Source: Desmodesmus armatus (lineage: Eukaryota > Chlorophyta > Chlorophyceae > Sphaeropleales > Scenedesmaceae). Taken from it: 64,000 nt of DNA. The number at the start of each line of letters is the position of its first letter. Position 1 is the stretch's first letter. The translations under genes and the position numbers were made by a program. Under the pieces are notes generated by a model. It was not told where the DNA came from. It worked only from the letters and a program-made list of their open reading frames with translations, and did not search any database. This document shows positions 11,595 to 23,500 of the stretch, piece by piece. Location: the NCBI GenBank assembly GCA_007449985.2, contig VIIQ02000244.1, forward strand, positions 43,367-107,366, in the 5' to 3' direction.

Positions 11595-14500
11595 ATGAAG
11601 ACGGCATTGAGCGCTGTGGTGCTGTGTGGAGCCATCTTGGTGATATTTGCACCTACAGCAGCAGCATGGACAACGTTCTCTGCAACGAGGTCAGTGCAAC
11701 CCCAACGCAGATGCATGTGGCCGATTGATCAAGTGAACCTGACCTCAGAGGCCATATAGAACGTCTAACGCCCGGCTGGCGTCAGTGCGGCATCGACCTC
11801 TGCTTTGGGAGGGGGGGGTGCCAGCTGAGAGATTGGTATGTGTGCAAACATCAGCGGCCACCATGGCAGACCTTAGATGCCCACAAACAATATTCTAGCG
11901 TCACAGCATTTTTGCACAGACAGGCCGCTCACTGCAGCAATGACTGCTTGTTTTGCTGCTGTGTGGGCACTGGTGGTCTGCAGACCTGCTGACGGGTCGC
12001 TGGCCATGCTTTAAGAATTATAATGCTAGGATATGCTTTAAATATGCTCAACACCCTGCTGCTGGGTCCCCTGAGTTCGTCTTCCTGGCTTGATCGTCAC
12101 GTGGCCTATCGTGCAGAGCATCGCAAACTCCTCGCAGCGAGAGCGTGTTGAGTCAGTATTGAAAAATGCACCTGGCGATAGTGCGCTCGACAACTGTTGG
12201 ATCGCTGCGGTCTAGGATGGGTCACGAGTGATGAGTCACCGCTCGTGACAGCCGAGTGACCATCAACGGAATGGTGGCCCATGGGCCCTGCCAAATGTCG
12301 TGGAGACAATAAAGTTGTGTATTTGTGCCGACTGTCGTGGTACTGCAGCCTTCTGCTCAAGACTGTATTGCCCTCGCAGCATGTGTTCAATGTCATCGAA
12401 TAGTGATTGTGATGCTGCATGTACACACCTGTCGTCACGAAACGCGTTTCAGGCTGGCTGAAGGCAGCAAACAAGCCAAGAACACCTCAGTCGTACTGCC
12501 TCCCAGCGACAAGCAACCAGCCATGCTGAGGCCAAACGGACACCTTTGGCATTGACCACATGACAATTCAAAACTTTTGTCGATAGCGATGCTCGTATGA
12601 TGCTCCCAGGTGTGGGCTTCGATATCGACTGTGCGATGAACGCACTGCTGTTGTAAAAACGACGCGTTTTCTTCTTTTTCACTATGTCCACAAACGCTTT
12701 TCACGCTGCAGGTCTGCTCACGGCCGATTAGTTCTTCCCTTTTGAGACACCTCCCCCCCTGTGGGAAGTGTCCTGACTGCCTCAATAGCATCTTCCTCTA
12801 AAGAGGTCGATGCAATAGCATGCATGACAGATGACAAGCCAGCGGCACTCATGCAATACTTGATCAGCCGCATAAGATGCATCAACATGGGTTCTGGCCT
12901 GTAGCTCCATGTCCGCTGTGGTGTCACTGCTGTTACCGCCAGCAGGCCAGAGCAGCGGCCGCCTCAGGGGCGCAGGCTGCAAGCATCGGCCTTCTGCCCC
13001 GACGGCTGCATGGATGGCTTCTGCCAGGCAACAACAACACCAGGGGGGCTGAGGTGTGCCAAGTGTGAAAACGATTTGCTGGTGGACACAGCCAGCGGCA
13101 CATGTGGTGAGCAGTTCAGCAGCTGTGTGGCATGGCAGCAGGGAGGAGCAGCATCAGCAACAGCAACCAACAAAGCAGGAGCAGCAGCAGGGATCACGTG
13201 GATAACATGTTGCTTCCTGGCAGTACTGCAGTCCCAGCAGTGGAGTAAGGGCTGACCCATGTGGCTTTCACTATTCCAGCATGTGCCCTGCGTATACTGA
13301 CGTCACACAGCAGTTGCTGCTTTGCCACATTGACACCCTGCCTGAGTCGACTCACTCGGCCTGCAGTGTAATAGTAGGTACTGTCCCTGGCCCTTCACTG
13401 ACCCCGGACACTGCTGCTATGCTGCTGACATCGCCGCACCAACGCCCTGCCTGATATTCATTCTGCAGGTTGTCCAAAGGGCAAGCACTCAACTGGAAAA
13501 GCTTCCTGCTCCGACTGCCCCAAAGGGAGCTACTGCCCAGGTGTGTTTGTGTGAGTGCAGCACGCACCCCGACACTGCAGTGTCAGCTGGCCGGCCCCCT
13601 TGCCTCTGGGGCATGCGTGGGCGAACAGTATGAGTGGCTGGGTCCTGCGTATGCAGACGTGCTCACACCTGCTTTGTATCGTTCACAGATGTATGTAGAG
13701 GTCCTGACATATGCGCCGCTGTGTTGTTCACAAATGTACCTGCAGGTGGCACCTTTTCCTATGCCAACCCGCCACTGCATGTGCCATGCCCTGGCAACAT
13801 GACCACAGTGGGAACAAGGAGGCAGGCACTGCGCAGCTGCGGTGAGTCCATCTGTTGCCATCCATCAACTGAGACCCCACCTTTGCTGTGTAGATGCACC
13901 ATTCTGTTGGTACTGTGCGTGTCAGCTGCTGCAACAGCACACCAGCTGACCTGCAGCACCATGTTGGCTGTGGTGTGATGCCATCACAGTGAGCCGCACA
14001 CTGTAGCGGCTACGCAGAACATATTGACGTACGACCCACAGCCAGTGCTGCTGCTGTCACTGCTGCATGTCATTGCTGTTGCTGCCCTGCAGTCAACAAG
14101 CCCGGCTACTCCTACAATATTGACAGCGCAGGCACCCCTTCAGCAGTGCTGTGTGAACCAGGGACATACGGCCCAGGCTTGAAGAAGCAGCGCAGCTGCG
14201 TTCCCTGCCCTTCCGGCTTCAACACAAACGGCGAGTCAGGCGCGCGCTCGCCGTCTGAATGCGGTAGGTGGCTGTTGAGTCTGTGACAGTGCAGCCCTTG
14301 GGCTGAGCTGTGGGCTGGGAGGGTGGATCATGGCTGTGTGTACTGTGGCCCATATGGTAGCAAGTCATGAAGGGCCCCCCTTAGTACTGTTTCCTCATGA
14401 GCAGTTGTGCCACTGCTTGGAGTGCCAAAGGCTTTGGCAGACATGTTTGCTTCTCTGGCCAGGCAGAGCATGTCGCAGCATCACATCATCGGCAGCTGAG

Positions 14501-17500
14501 TCACAGGAATTAGGCACTGCTTGTGTCGGATGGTCTGCCTACAAAAGGCCAAAACAGGGGCTGTTGCAAACACTGCGCCAGCTTGAAAGCATGTGTGCTG
14601 CTGGTGCCCTGACCGGCTTGCCGCCCTGCTGCTGCTTCCTGCCTGCAGTTGTCCCTCCTGGCTACTACCTGAAGACTCCCGGTCAGGCCGCGCCCTGTCC
14701 TCCAGGGGAGTGGAAGGCAGGCATCACCCCTGACGGCAACTGCACCAAGTGCACCCGAGGAATGACCACACCAGCAGAAGGGGCAACCTCGGCAACGGAG
14801 TGCACAAGTAAGTACACAGCCTGTGCCGGCAGTGCCGGCCTACTTGACTTGTAATTGATCAGGCGCTGCAAGCAGGGAGACCTGTGCTAGGCACCTTGCA
14901 TCACGCATGCACGTCCTTTGGGCCCCTCCGCTGCGTGCCACCTGTTAGTTAGTAAGGATGTTACAAGCAATAATCAGCACCTCGCTGCCAAACCGCCCAT
15001 GTGGACGCGCACAAAACTTTCATGCTTGGGTCACCCATGCTGGGAGCTGTCGAGTGGGGAAACGAAATCCAGCTGCAGCCGCCAGCCCAGAGTGCCGACA
15101 GCACCCTTCCCAACATGAGGGCAGTACAAGAGCCGAATCAGCGTCATCTTACCACCAAAGTGTTTGTCGCTCACGTTGTGCTGCTACCGCCACTGCCGCA
15201 GTTGTTGCCAAGGGATTCTACGCCGCCAGCTTTGACAACATGGGTGTCGCCAACGCCACAGCAATCTGCCCCCAGAGCTGGTTCTGTCCAGGAGGTGCTG
15301 TCACCGCTGCTACTGCTGCATCCTTGGCAGCAGCAGCAACTCAGTCAGGACAGACACCTCGGCGCCTGGCACAGGCCGTTGCTGCTGCTAGCAGCCCTGG
15401 AGACAAGCAGCCATGCCCTGATGGCACCTGGACAAAGGGCCTCGGGGCGTCAACTGTGCAACAGTGCTGTGAGTCTGTGGGGTCGGACCATGTTTGTATG
15501 GGATGCAGGCCATGGCCATGCATGCTGGGCAGTTGCTGGCCTGTCAATGACAAAGAAAGCTCAAGCATTGCCTATGCTGAGTTTGTGGTTGCTACTTCGA
15601 GCCAGTATCCAGCCTACAGCCGTGTACTAGTACAGCAGTACTGCTTGGGCTTTGAAGTCTTCCCTAAAGATGGCATGCTAAGTTTGCTGAGGTTTGACCT
15701 GCTGCTCACTCGTGTGACGTACTCTCCTCCCTCACTGCTCATCACCAGTGACCCCTCCCGGGTACTTCACATCAGGCGGCAGCACCAGCCCCTGCCCTGA
15801 AGGCCACTTCAGGCCCGACTGGCTGCCCTCAGCAGAGGCCTCCAGCTGCACCCCCTGTGGTGAGGGAGTCAAGGCGGACAAGACGGACCGCATCACTCGC
15901 TACCTGGAGGACGGCACTGAAGTGGAGGTCCCAGTCACGACAAGCTCTGATGACTGCTGTGAGTGCTTCTGACAGCCAACACGTGATGAGTTGCTGCTGA
16001 TCCACTCAGTGAGGGGATATCACACGTATGGTGCTCACCACCTGTGGTGTAGCAATCCATACTGCAATCCATACTGCTGGGTGAAAGCAGTGACGGCCGA
16101 CAGTGTTTTGGGGACTTTTGGATTTTTATAAATTAATTACTGCTGGGCGGCAGGGTATAGTTGGGTCCATACTGTCAGTTCGCATGATGTGCAACCTGAC
16201 CTTGATGTTTGGCTACAGCTGCTGCACTGTTTCAGCAATCGCCAGCCTGGCTGTCGGCTGAGCTGACAGACCACACTCACACACAATGCTCACTGCCTGC
16301 CTGCCTGCCACTTCTACCACAGACATCCAGACGGGCCAGGGCTTGTACTACGAGACAATCTCCAAGACCTGGCGTGCCAAGAACTGCGTTGCCGACGTCT
16401 ACGGTGTGTCCAATGCCACCTACGGCCTGACAGCGTCGCCCTGCAAACCCTGCCCCTCTGGCACGACTGCTGCCAACGCAACCGTCTTCAGCAGCAGTGC
16501 ACGGTACTACGTCCTCCATGTGGACGGCAGCGGTGGCTTCAGCAGTGTGGACGCCTGTGTCACACGGCCAGGTGAGTCACTGTTGTGCCCACGTCGTGTT
16601 TGCAAGGGTCATTTTACGGCTGTAATATTGGCTCAGGCTGTCACAATCGTTGCAATGTGTTGCCAACCAGCTGGTGCGGTAACTTACCTTCAAGACAACA
16701 CACCATCTCCTACCATGCAGTTGAATAACGCGCTTGGCTGCACACAAGGCCTCAGGCCTCTTACAACAGCTGTGAATCATTTGCGGTGTAGATTACCAGC
16801 ACCACTCAGCACTGCACATCTATGCACATCACCTGGTTGTGTCTCAGCCTGGTTGGTGGGCTGTTTGTCTCTGGTGCACGGCGGAATGTACTATGGCCTT
16901 GTACAAAAGCCTGGTTGGTGGGCTGTTTGTCTGTGGTGCACGGCACAATGTACTACGCCCTTTGTACAACCGAATGACCTTCACTCTGACTGCCGCCATA
17001 CTTTTGGTGTCCAGGCTATGGCATGACTGGCAGAGGCGCCCAGCGGTGTGACCAGGGCTTCTACAACCCCGGCAACAACCGTGAGACCTGCAAGGCCTGT
17101 CCCTATGGCTACACCACGCCTGCTGCTGGCACCGGCATCACCAGTGCAGACTGTCGTGTAGAGCTGGGCCAAGGTGCCCCCACAGGACCAATGGGACCCT
17201 GCCCCATAGGTGAGGCCGCAGCGTGAACACTTCGCTGGCCAGCAGTGGCTGGCCCAAGCCACTAAGCTAAGTCAAGCAAACACGCACAGCGTCCACATGC
17301 AGTCACATCACGACTGATGATGACCCTTACCATACCAGTTCTCAGCATCATGCATGATGCCGGTCCAGGGCCCTACTTTGAAGCGAAGTGTTTCAGAAAA
17401 CGCCTTGAGTGTTGGGAGCAAATCTGCAATGGATTGCCTCAGAGTTGCATAGTAGGCTGACTCATGGATTGCTGCACAGGAGCGGGAATCCTGTGTGACA

Positions 17501-20500
17501 CTAAAGATGGTGTTGTTTGGTCCTTACCTGCAGGCACGTACAACGACATGCTCAGCAGCAATGCAACCACTGCTTGCAAGAGGTGCCCCACAGGCCGCAC
17601 AACAGCCGCTCCTGGCGCAAACTCCCTCGACGACTGCCAGCGTGAGTTGGCGTGCCTGTTTAGGAACAGCAGGATCAGCCATCGTACTTCCTCTTGCAAG
17701 GATGCTGTGTCATGCCATGTGTTGACAGTGATGGGCGATGCTTTATATGGCTGATACAAGGGCCTCTCGGCCCTGTGTTGCTGCCCTGGTCTTCTACAAC
17801 AGTGTTCCACGGGTGTACACACGTGTGCTTGTTGTTGTGATGGCTGAAACAGTGTGCGCGCCAGGATGGGGTGGCCTGGAGTGCAGCACTCCTTGTGGTG
17901 GTGCTGGAGTCAACGCCACCTGGGGAGGCCCCGGGCGCACTATGGCCATCGGTGCGCCAACACCCTGTACGCCCTGCTCAGGAGCCGGCAAGACTGTGAC
18001 ATACTCCTTCATATGGTGCGTTACACACACATGCTGCCTGGGGCTGTCTGATCAGCGGGACAGGGACCGGGGAGTCGCAGGCATGTTCATCGGCAGCGAA
18101 GAGGAAGTACAGACTGGGCTGTCAAAGCTCCGCCCAGTATACGCATGTGTTCGTCACAAGGAAACGACCGCGACCAAACGTGTGCACAGCAGCTGGGCAG
18201 GACGAAAAATTCGTTCGTTCTGCAACGACGACTGCGGAAACTGCGGTACGACTGTAACGGGGAGCCATTACAATGAGCCACGGCGGATAGAGTGGACCAG
18301 ACGGTTTTAATTTAGAAACACGTTAAGGTGCCCTGTATGCGCACGCAAGTGTAGGGTCCAGGGACAGCGGGGTACAGCTAAGATATCAGCGGTCTTGACC
18401 GCTGGCACCACACCTGCACCTTGCAGCAGCCCTGCACTTCAATTGCTTCTCAGAGCCACTGGTGGCACCTGCGAGCAGTGAGGCATAACCACATGTCCCT
18501 CAGGAAGGATCTCTTGCTAGTAGCTACTGCTATCAATTCTGCATAACCAATTTTGCTCAACTCCAAGCTTGCTTTGCACTTTCAGGAACATGGGCAATGA
18601 GGTGTACTCTCCTCGAGTGGTTTCTCGGATAGGGGCGGCCAGCCCTGTTGAGTGTCTGTCGGAGTTCACCCAGATTGTGGACGGCAACTACTTCCTTCCC
18701 CTCAGCAGCAACGAGGGAGTGACAGAGGTGCCAGGGATTGCCAACTTCTCTGCTTGCGTGGACCTGTGCAGCGCCTACCAGTGCCAGATCGTCACCTACG
18801 ACTATCAGGCCCTGACATGCTCCGTGCGGGTGTCGCTTCCACCAGTGTATGAAGGGTGAGTAAGCGCCTGCAGCATGGGATGGTGCTGTTCGATGATCAA
18901 GTGCAGGCACTTCGTTCCAGTCTATACCAGACTAAACTAGACTGAATGTCAGTGGGGCACCGGTGCAAGCACGTGCAGCCATGGGTCACCGTGACAAGGG
19001 CTTGACACTGCCAGAATTCTTGTTTGAAAACCATTACTCCACCATGTCCAATGTTGTAGTATCACACACTGCTAGCCGAGTGAACCACGACCACCACGAC
19101 CACCAAGACCACAACCACCAAGACCACCCCAACTCGCTGCAGCTGAGTGCCTCTGAACAGCCTGGTGTTTGTGCTGCACCCGCAGGATGCCTTGGATTGC
19201 CTTGAAGCTCTACACCTCCAATCATCTGGGGGCAGGCTCTGCAAGCTTCAACAATGAAACAAGGCCCAAGTCGTTGGCAAATGGTGTGTACGCTTTCTAC
19301 CAGGTGCGTTGGCCCCGCGCGATGCTGCTGTGCAACGTGGACTGCAACCTACGTGTCATGATCTTGCTATGTTAGCAATTGTCGATCAAAGTTCGTGGCC
19401 ATCCACAGTATTGGGTGACACATTGTTGCCTTCTCTTGTCTGGAGTTTTTTGCTGATACACTACCATCAGGGTGTCCATCCTAAGGATTTTTTCAGGTTG
19501 CAACGTAGTGTTTGAAGTCTCAATTCAGATAATGTATGTCCTGGCAATCACATACTTCAGCGGCTGTGTGCATCCGATGCAGTGCAAAGTTTGGCGTGTT
19601 GGCTGTGTGTGCCTGTCACGGCTTTCTGTGGCACATACTCGCAACATAATTTATCTTTTCTGCTCATCTGCGGTGCTTTCTGACCCTTGCAGGAGCCTCA
19701 TGCACTATCTGTGGGTATCCAAGAGCCTGCACCGGGGCGCGCCAGCTTCAAGAGTGTGCAGGAATGCATCCAGACATGCGACGACATGGGTGTGACCTGT
19801 TCAGGCATCACGGTGCTGACAACAGTGAAGCCAGCGGCTATCGGCCCCACCTGTGCCCTTATCAAGGCCAACACCAAGCCTGGGGTCAGCAAGCGCACCA
19901 TGATCCGTGCTGACCTGAACCGCTTTGTCATACCTGCTTCAATCCTTTGCCCGAGCGGTTACACACCTGGGGAAGAGGGTATGCTCACATGCACACCGGT
20001 CACCACACCGGCAGTGGTCAGCCTCTTTATGAGGGCACCAGGCACCTGCAGCGAGTCTCTCATTTACAGCGTGCGCAACTCCCTATTCAGTTTCTTGTCC
20101 AACCCTGACACAGCCTATGGTGAGTTCTGCTAGGGGTGGAGGGTGTTTCGATGTATTGAGAGATAGAAAGAAAGATTCGGCTACACCCCCTTTGTATCGT
20201 AACGTGGTAGGATTCCTCCCAATGGCCTCGCATTTTTTGCGGGCGGCTCATCAAAACATGCTTGAGGGCTAAGGCGATGGCACTCGCGGCCCCACTCTCT
20301 TCCCAGGGGCACACCAGGTGGCCTTAAAAACCCACCGACCATTCGAAATGTTGTCCCACATGGGAGATTGGATGCTGGAAGGCATCACCCTTGACCCACA
20401 GGGGGAGTCCCCCAGTCTCGACCTAAGGAGACCTTGAAACCCTAGGGTAGCACACCCGATGGTGGGCTCCATGTCTGTGCCGGATGTAATCTGCACTCTT

Positions 20501-23500
20501 CCAACCTTTGCCTCAAGCGCTCTAGGCAGTAAGCAACATTAGGGGGTTCCTCTCCCTTCCGAAGTGTAGTGGCACTACACTTGCCCATGTCAGCAACCTA
20601 GCTTGGGGTGCTTGACGTTCCCCCTAGGGGATGCAGTAGTCCTGACGTGATTCGAACCCGGATCTTGCAAACTTAACACCGCGGAGGAGGCCGCAATGGC
20701 AACAGCACTGGCCGTGGCGGCAACAGCGAGGGCTCCAGCACCGGTGCTGGAGCCGACAGGACCTAAGTTTCTAGGTCCTCAACGGACAGGCGTGGGTCCA
20801 GGCCCCCACGTAAGTGCCAGCCTTTGGCCACCTGTCCGCACACCCTAGTCTTCCATGCAAACTAGGGTGGGCACACTCATACGTGTGTTGATTGATCGCT
20901 CCCACAGCGTTCATGCCTTCTCACAGTTTTGCACCTGACACCCCCTTGCCCAGGCGCTTGGGGTTGTGTGTTGAGCATTGGCGTGCTATTGGCGCCTCTC
21001 CCACTGTTATTTCTTGGTTAAAGCATGGCGTGCCTGTGGAATGGCGTGGTGGCCGCCCCCCACCCCCGTTTTACAAAGCACCCCTGCCCTCCACGCATGC
21101 TCAGCTACAATGGTGGCTGCATACAGAGGCCCCTCGCTTCATCAAGCTTGGCGTCTTGACCCAGTTGGGCTCTCGCCCCTCACATTGCTCCAATGCATTT
21201 TGTGTTCCTAAAGGCGACTCCTGGCGCCTAGTAGTGAACTTGAAGCACACCAACAAGTTCAATGTTGCCCACAAATGTCGCTTTGAGACCTTGCGCTACC
21301 TACAGCGGTATGACTTGTCCAACGCATGGGCGTTGAAAGCAGATATGCCACTTGGGCTGACTTGTAGACGAACTTTGGTATCTGCAGGGGTGTACCTCCC
21401 GGGTGTGTTCATCACAGTGGGCTGTTTTGACGTGCCTGAGGGCCAGGTAAGCACCACTGGATGATGTGCTATTCACTGCAATATGTTCTGTCGCAACAGT
21501 TTTTCTCAGGCCGAACTACGAACCACTGGGTGCACTGTGCGCCACGGTGACCATCATGGCTGTTAACAGTGTTGCAACATGTTGCAAAGGGTTAGGGCAC
21601 ATCTTGGTTGAATGACGCGTTGCTGCCATGCCAGAGAGCAGCGCCAGAGACTGTCTCTGTTCCGGAGGAGAGGGAGGAGAGGGGGTGAAAGTCTACGCTT
21701 TCGCCAGAGACAGAGACCTGTGGTGTAGATCTACGGATCTGGGGTGGCGTAGCATGTTGAGCGTGTTGGTGTCGTGCGTGCTTCAGGCTTGTCATTCCAA
21801 ATCCATCATTACCGGCATTGGCACTGTGAGCCGCTAGAACGTGTTCGGGGAAGGCTTACAAGAACATGTCCAGAAATTTAGTTTACTTGTAAGCAATGAT
21901 GATGTGCCAGAGGCTAAGCAACAAATGTTGAGCGTGCAACTGACTGTTGGGTGTCCGTTTGCCCGCATTCCCTTGCCAACTTACACGCCATCAGGGCGGC
22001 TTCCGCAGGCGCTTGATGCAGACCGGAAGGTACTCAGACTTACATGCCACGGTCACATTCCCAGGCAATCGAGCTGTTGGCGAAGGACTGATTGCAACAT
22101 GCGCTGCTGGAAACTGCACAGAGGGCTCCACGGCAGTCGTCATTGGCGCAATTGTGGAAGAGACGCCGATCACAAGCGTGACCACCCCCACGGTGACCCT
22201 GGTGCGCCAGCCTACCCCTGAGGGGATGCCCTATGTGTTTGTGGCCACCTACCGTCAAGATGGCAAGCCTGCTGCTGCATACATGACGATGGATGCTTCC
22301 CCGCAGAGCGCCATGTCATGCACGGCAACACAACAGGGTGTTGGCGTGACGTCCTTCACCTGCACCCCCCTTGCGCTCGCACCCAGCAGTTGTGGTGACT
22401 GCTTATGGTCCCAACCCAAAGGATGTGGAGAACCGAGTGCGGGACTCCCTGACCATCATCACAACCGTGAATGCAAGTGAGTGAACTCGTGCAGCCATGG
22501 TGATTGGGTGCCTGTGACGAGTGAGCATGAATTACGTTTGAAAATGTGGGAGGGGCTCTCGGTCCTGCTACTGCTGCAGCAGCAGCAAATCAGCTAATGC
22601 TGTGGCTACACAACTCTGTAGCAAGGTGCTCAGCTGTGCACGGCACTGGCATGATGCCAGCACAAGTTGTTGTGACTTTGGGGCACATGCTCCATGCAGT
22701 AGGCAAATTTTTGCCCAGAAAGAATCCACACTTGAGTAGTGTTGCCAAATGCTGAAACTGCACAATCTGCTGGTGGTTGTGCGTATGCAGCTGCAGTGTG
22801 CCTCCCAGGTCATGCAGGAGAAAGTTGCAGCATTTGCGAGCAGGGCTCATACTCCTTGGGCGGTTCTGCGAGCAGCAACCTACAGTGTACAGCTTGTGGT
22901 GGAGGATTCACCACAACTCGGTCAGGAGCCATCAGTGTGCAGAACTGCACAGGTAGGTTTAGTGAAGGGTAAGGCAAGGGATGTCCTTCTTTGTGCTTTG
23001 ATTGGAAGATGCCGGCAGCCAAGAGCCTAGTTGTTGACCGCCACTGGAAAGTTGATGGTTGCATGAATTATTTTCAAGGCACAGAAAAAAGGTGCTAGCC
23101 CTCCCGGGCCATGGTGTGCCACTCACCCAAGTACAGCTCAGGGGTGATCTTGTGGTGGGTTGCACGTCAATTGGCTCAGGCATAACCACCATGCGCATGG
23201 CAGCACCAAGCCTATTGTTGGTTGTGCAATCGTAGTGGGCGGCAAAGCAGTGTCCGTTGTTGGTATGCTAATTGCAATAATTGTATTCAACACTGTCACA
23301 TTATCAAAGCCACGACTGACACATTCATCAGTACACACACCTGGCAGGCACTCATGCGGGTGCAGAGGGACACGATTAGTTACATTGCCCGGACTCAGGC
23401 CACTGCAGCAGCACACAGCACATGTGCTTGCACGTTGCGACACACGGGTGCCTTACAGTGGCCTCAAGATCCAAAGCTGGTCAATGCCATGCCCAGCCTT

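Noticed and set aside
20640..20680. tRNA-like B-box text (tgattcgaacccgg) in intron 15, suggesting a SINE or tRNA
   Set aside because: No cloverleaf can be folded: the T-stem pairs poorly and no clear A box sits at the right distance. Kept only as part of the retroelement region.
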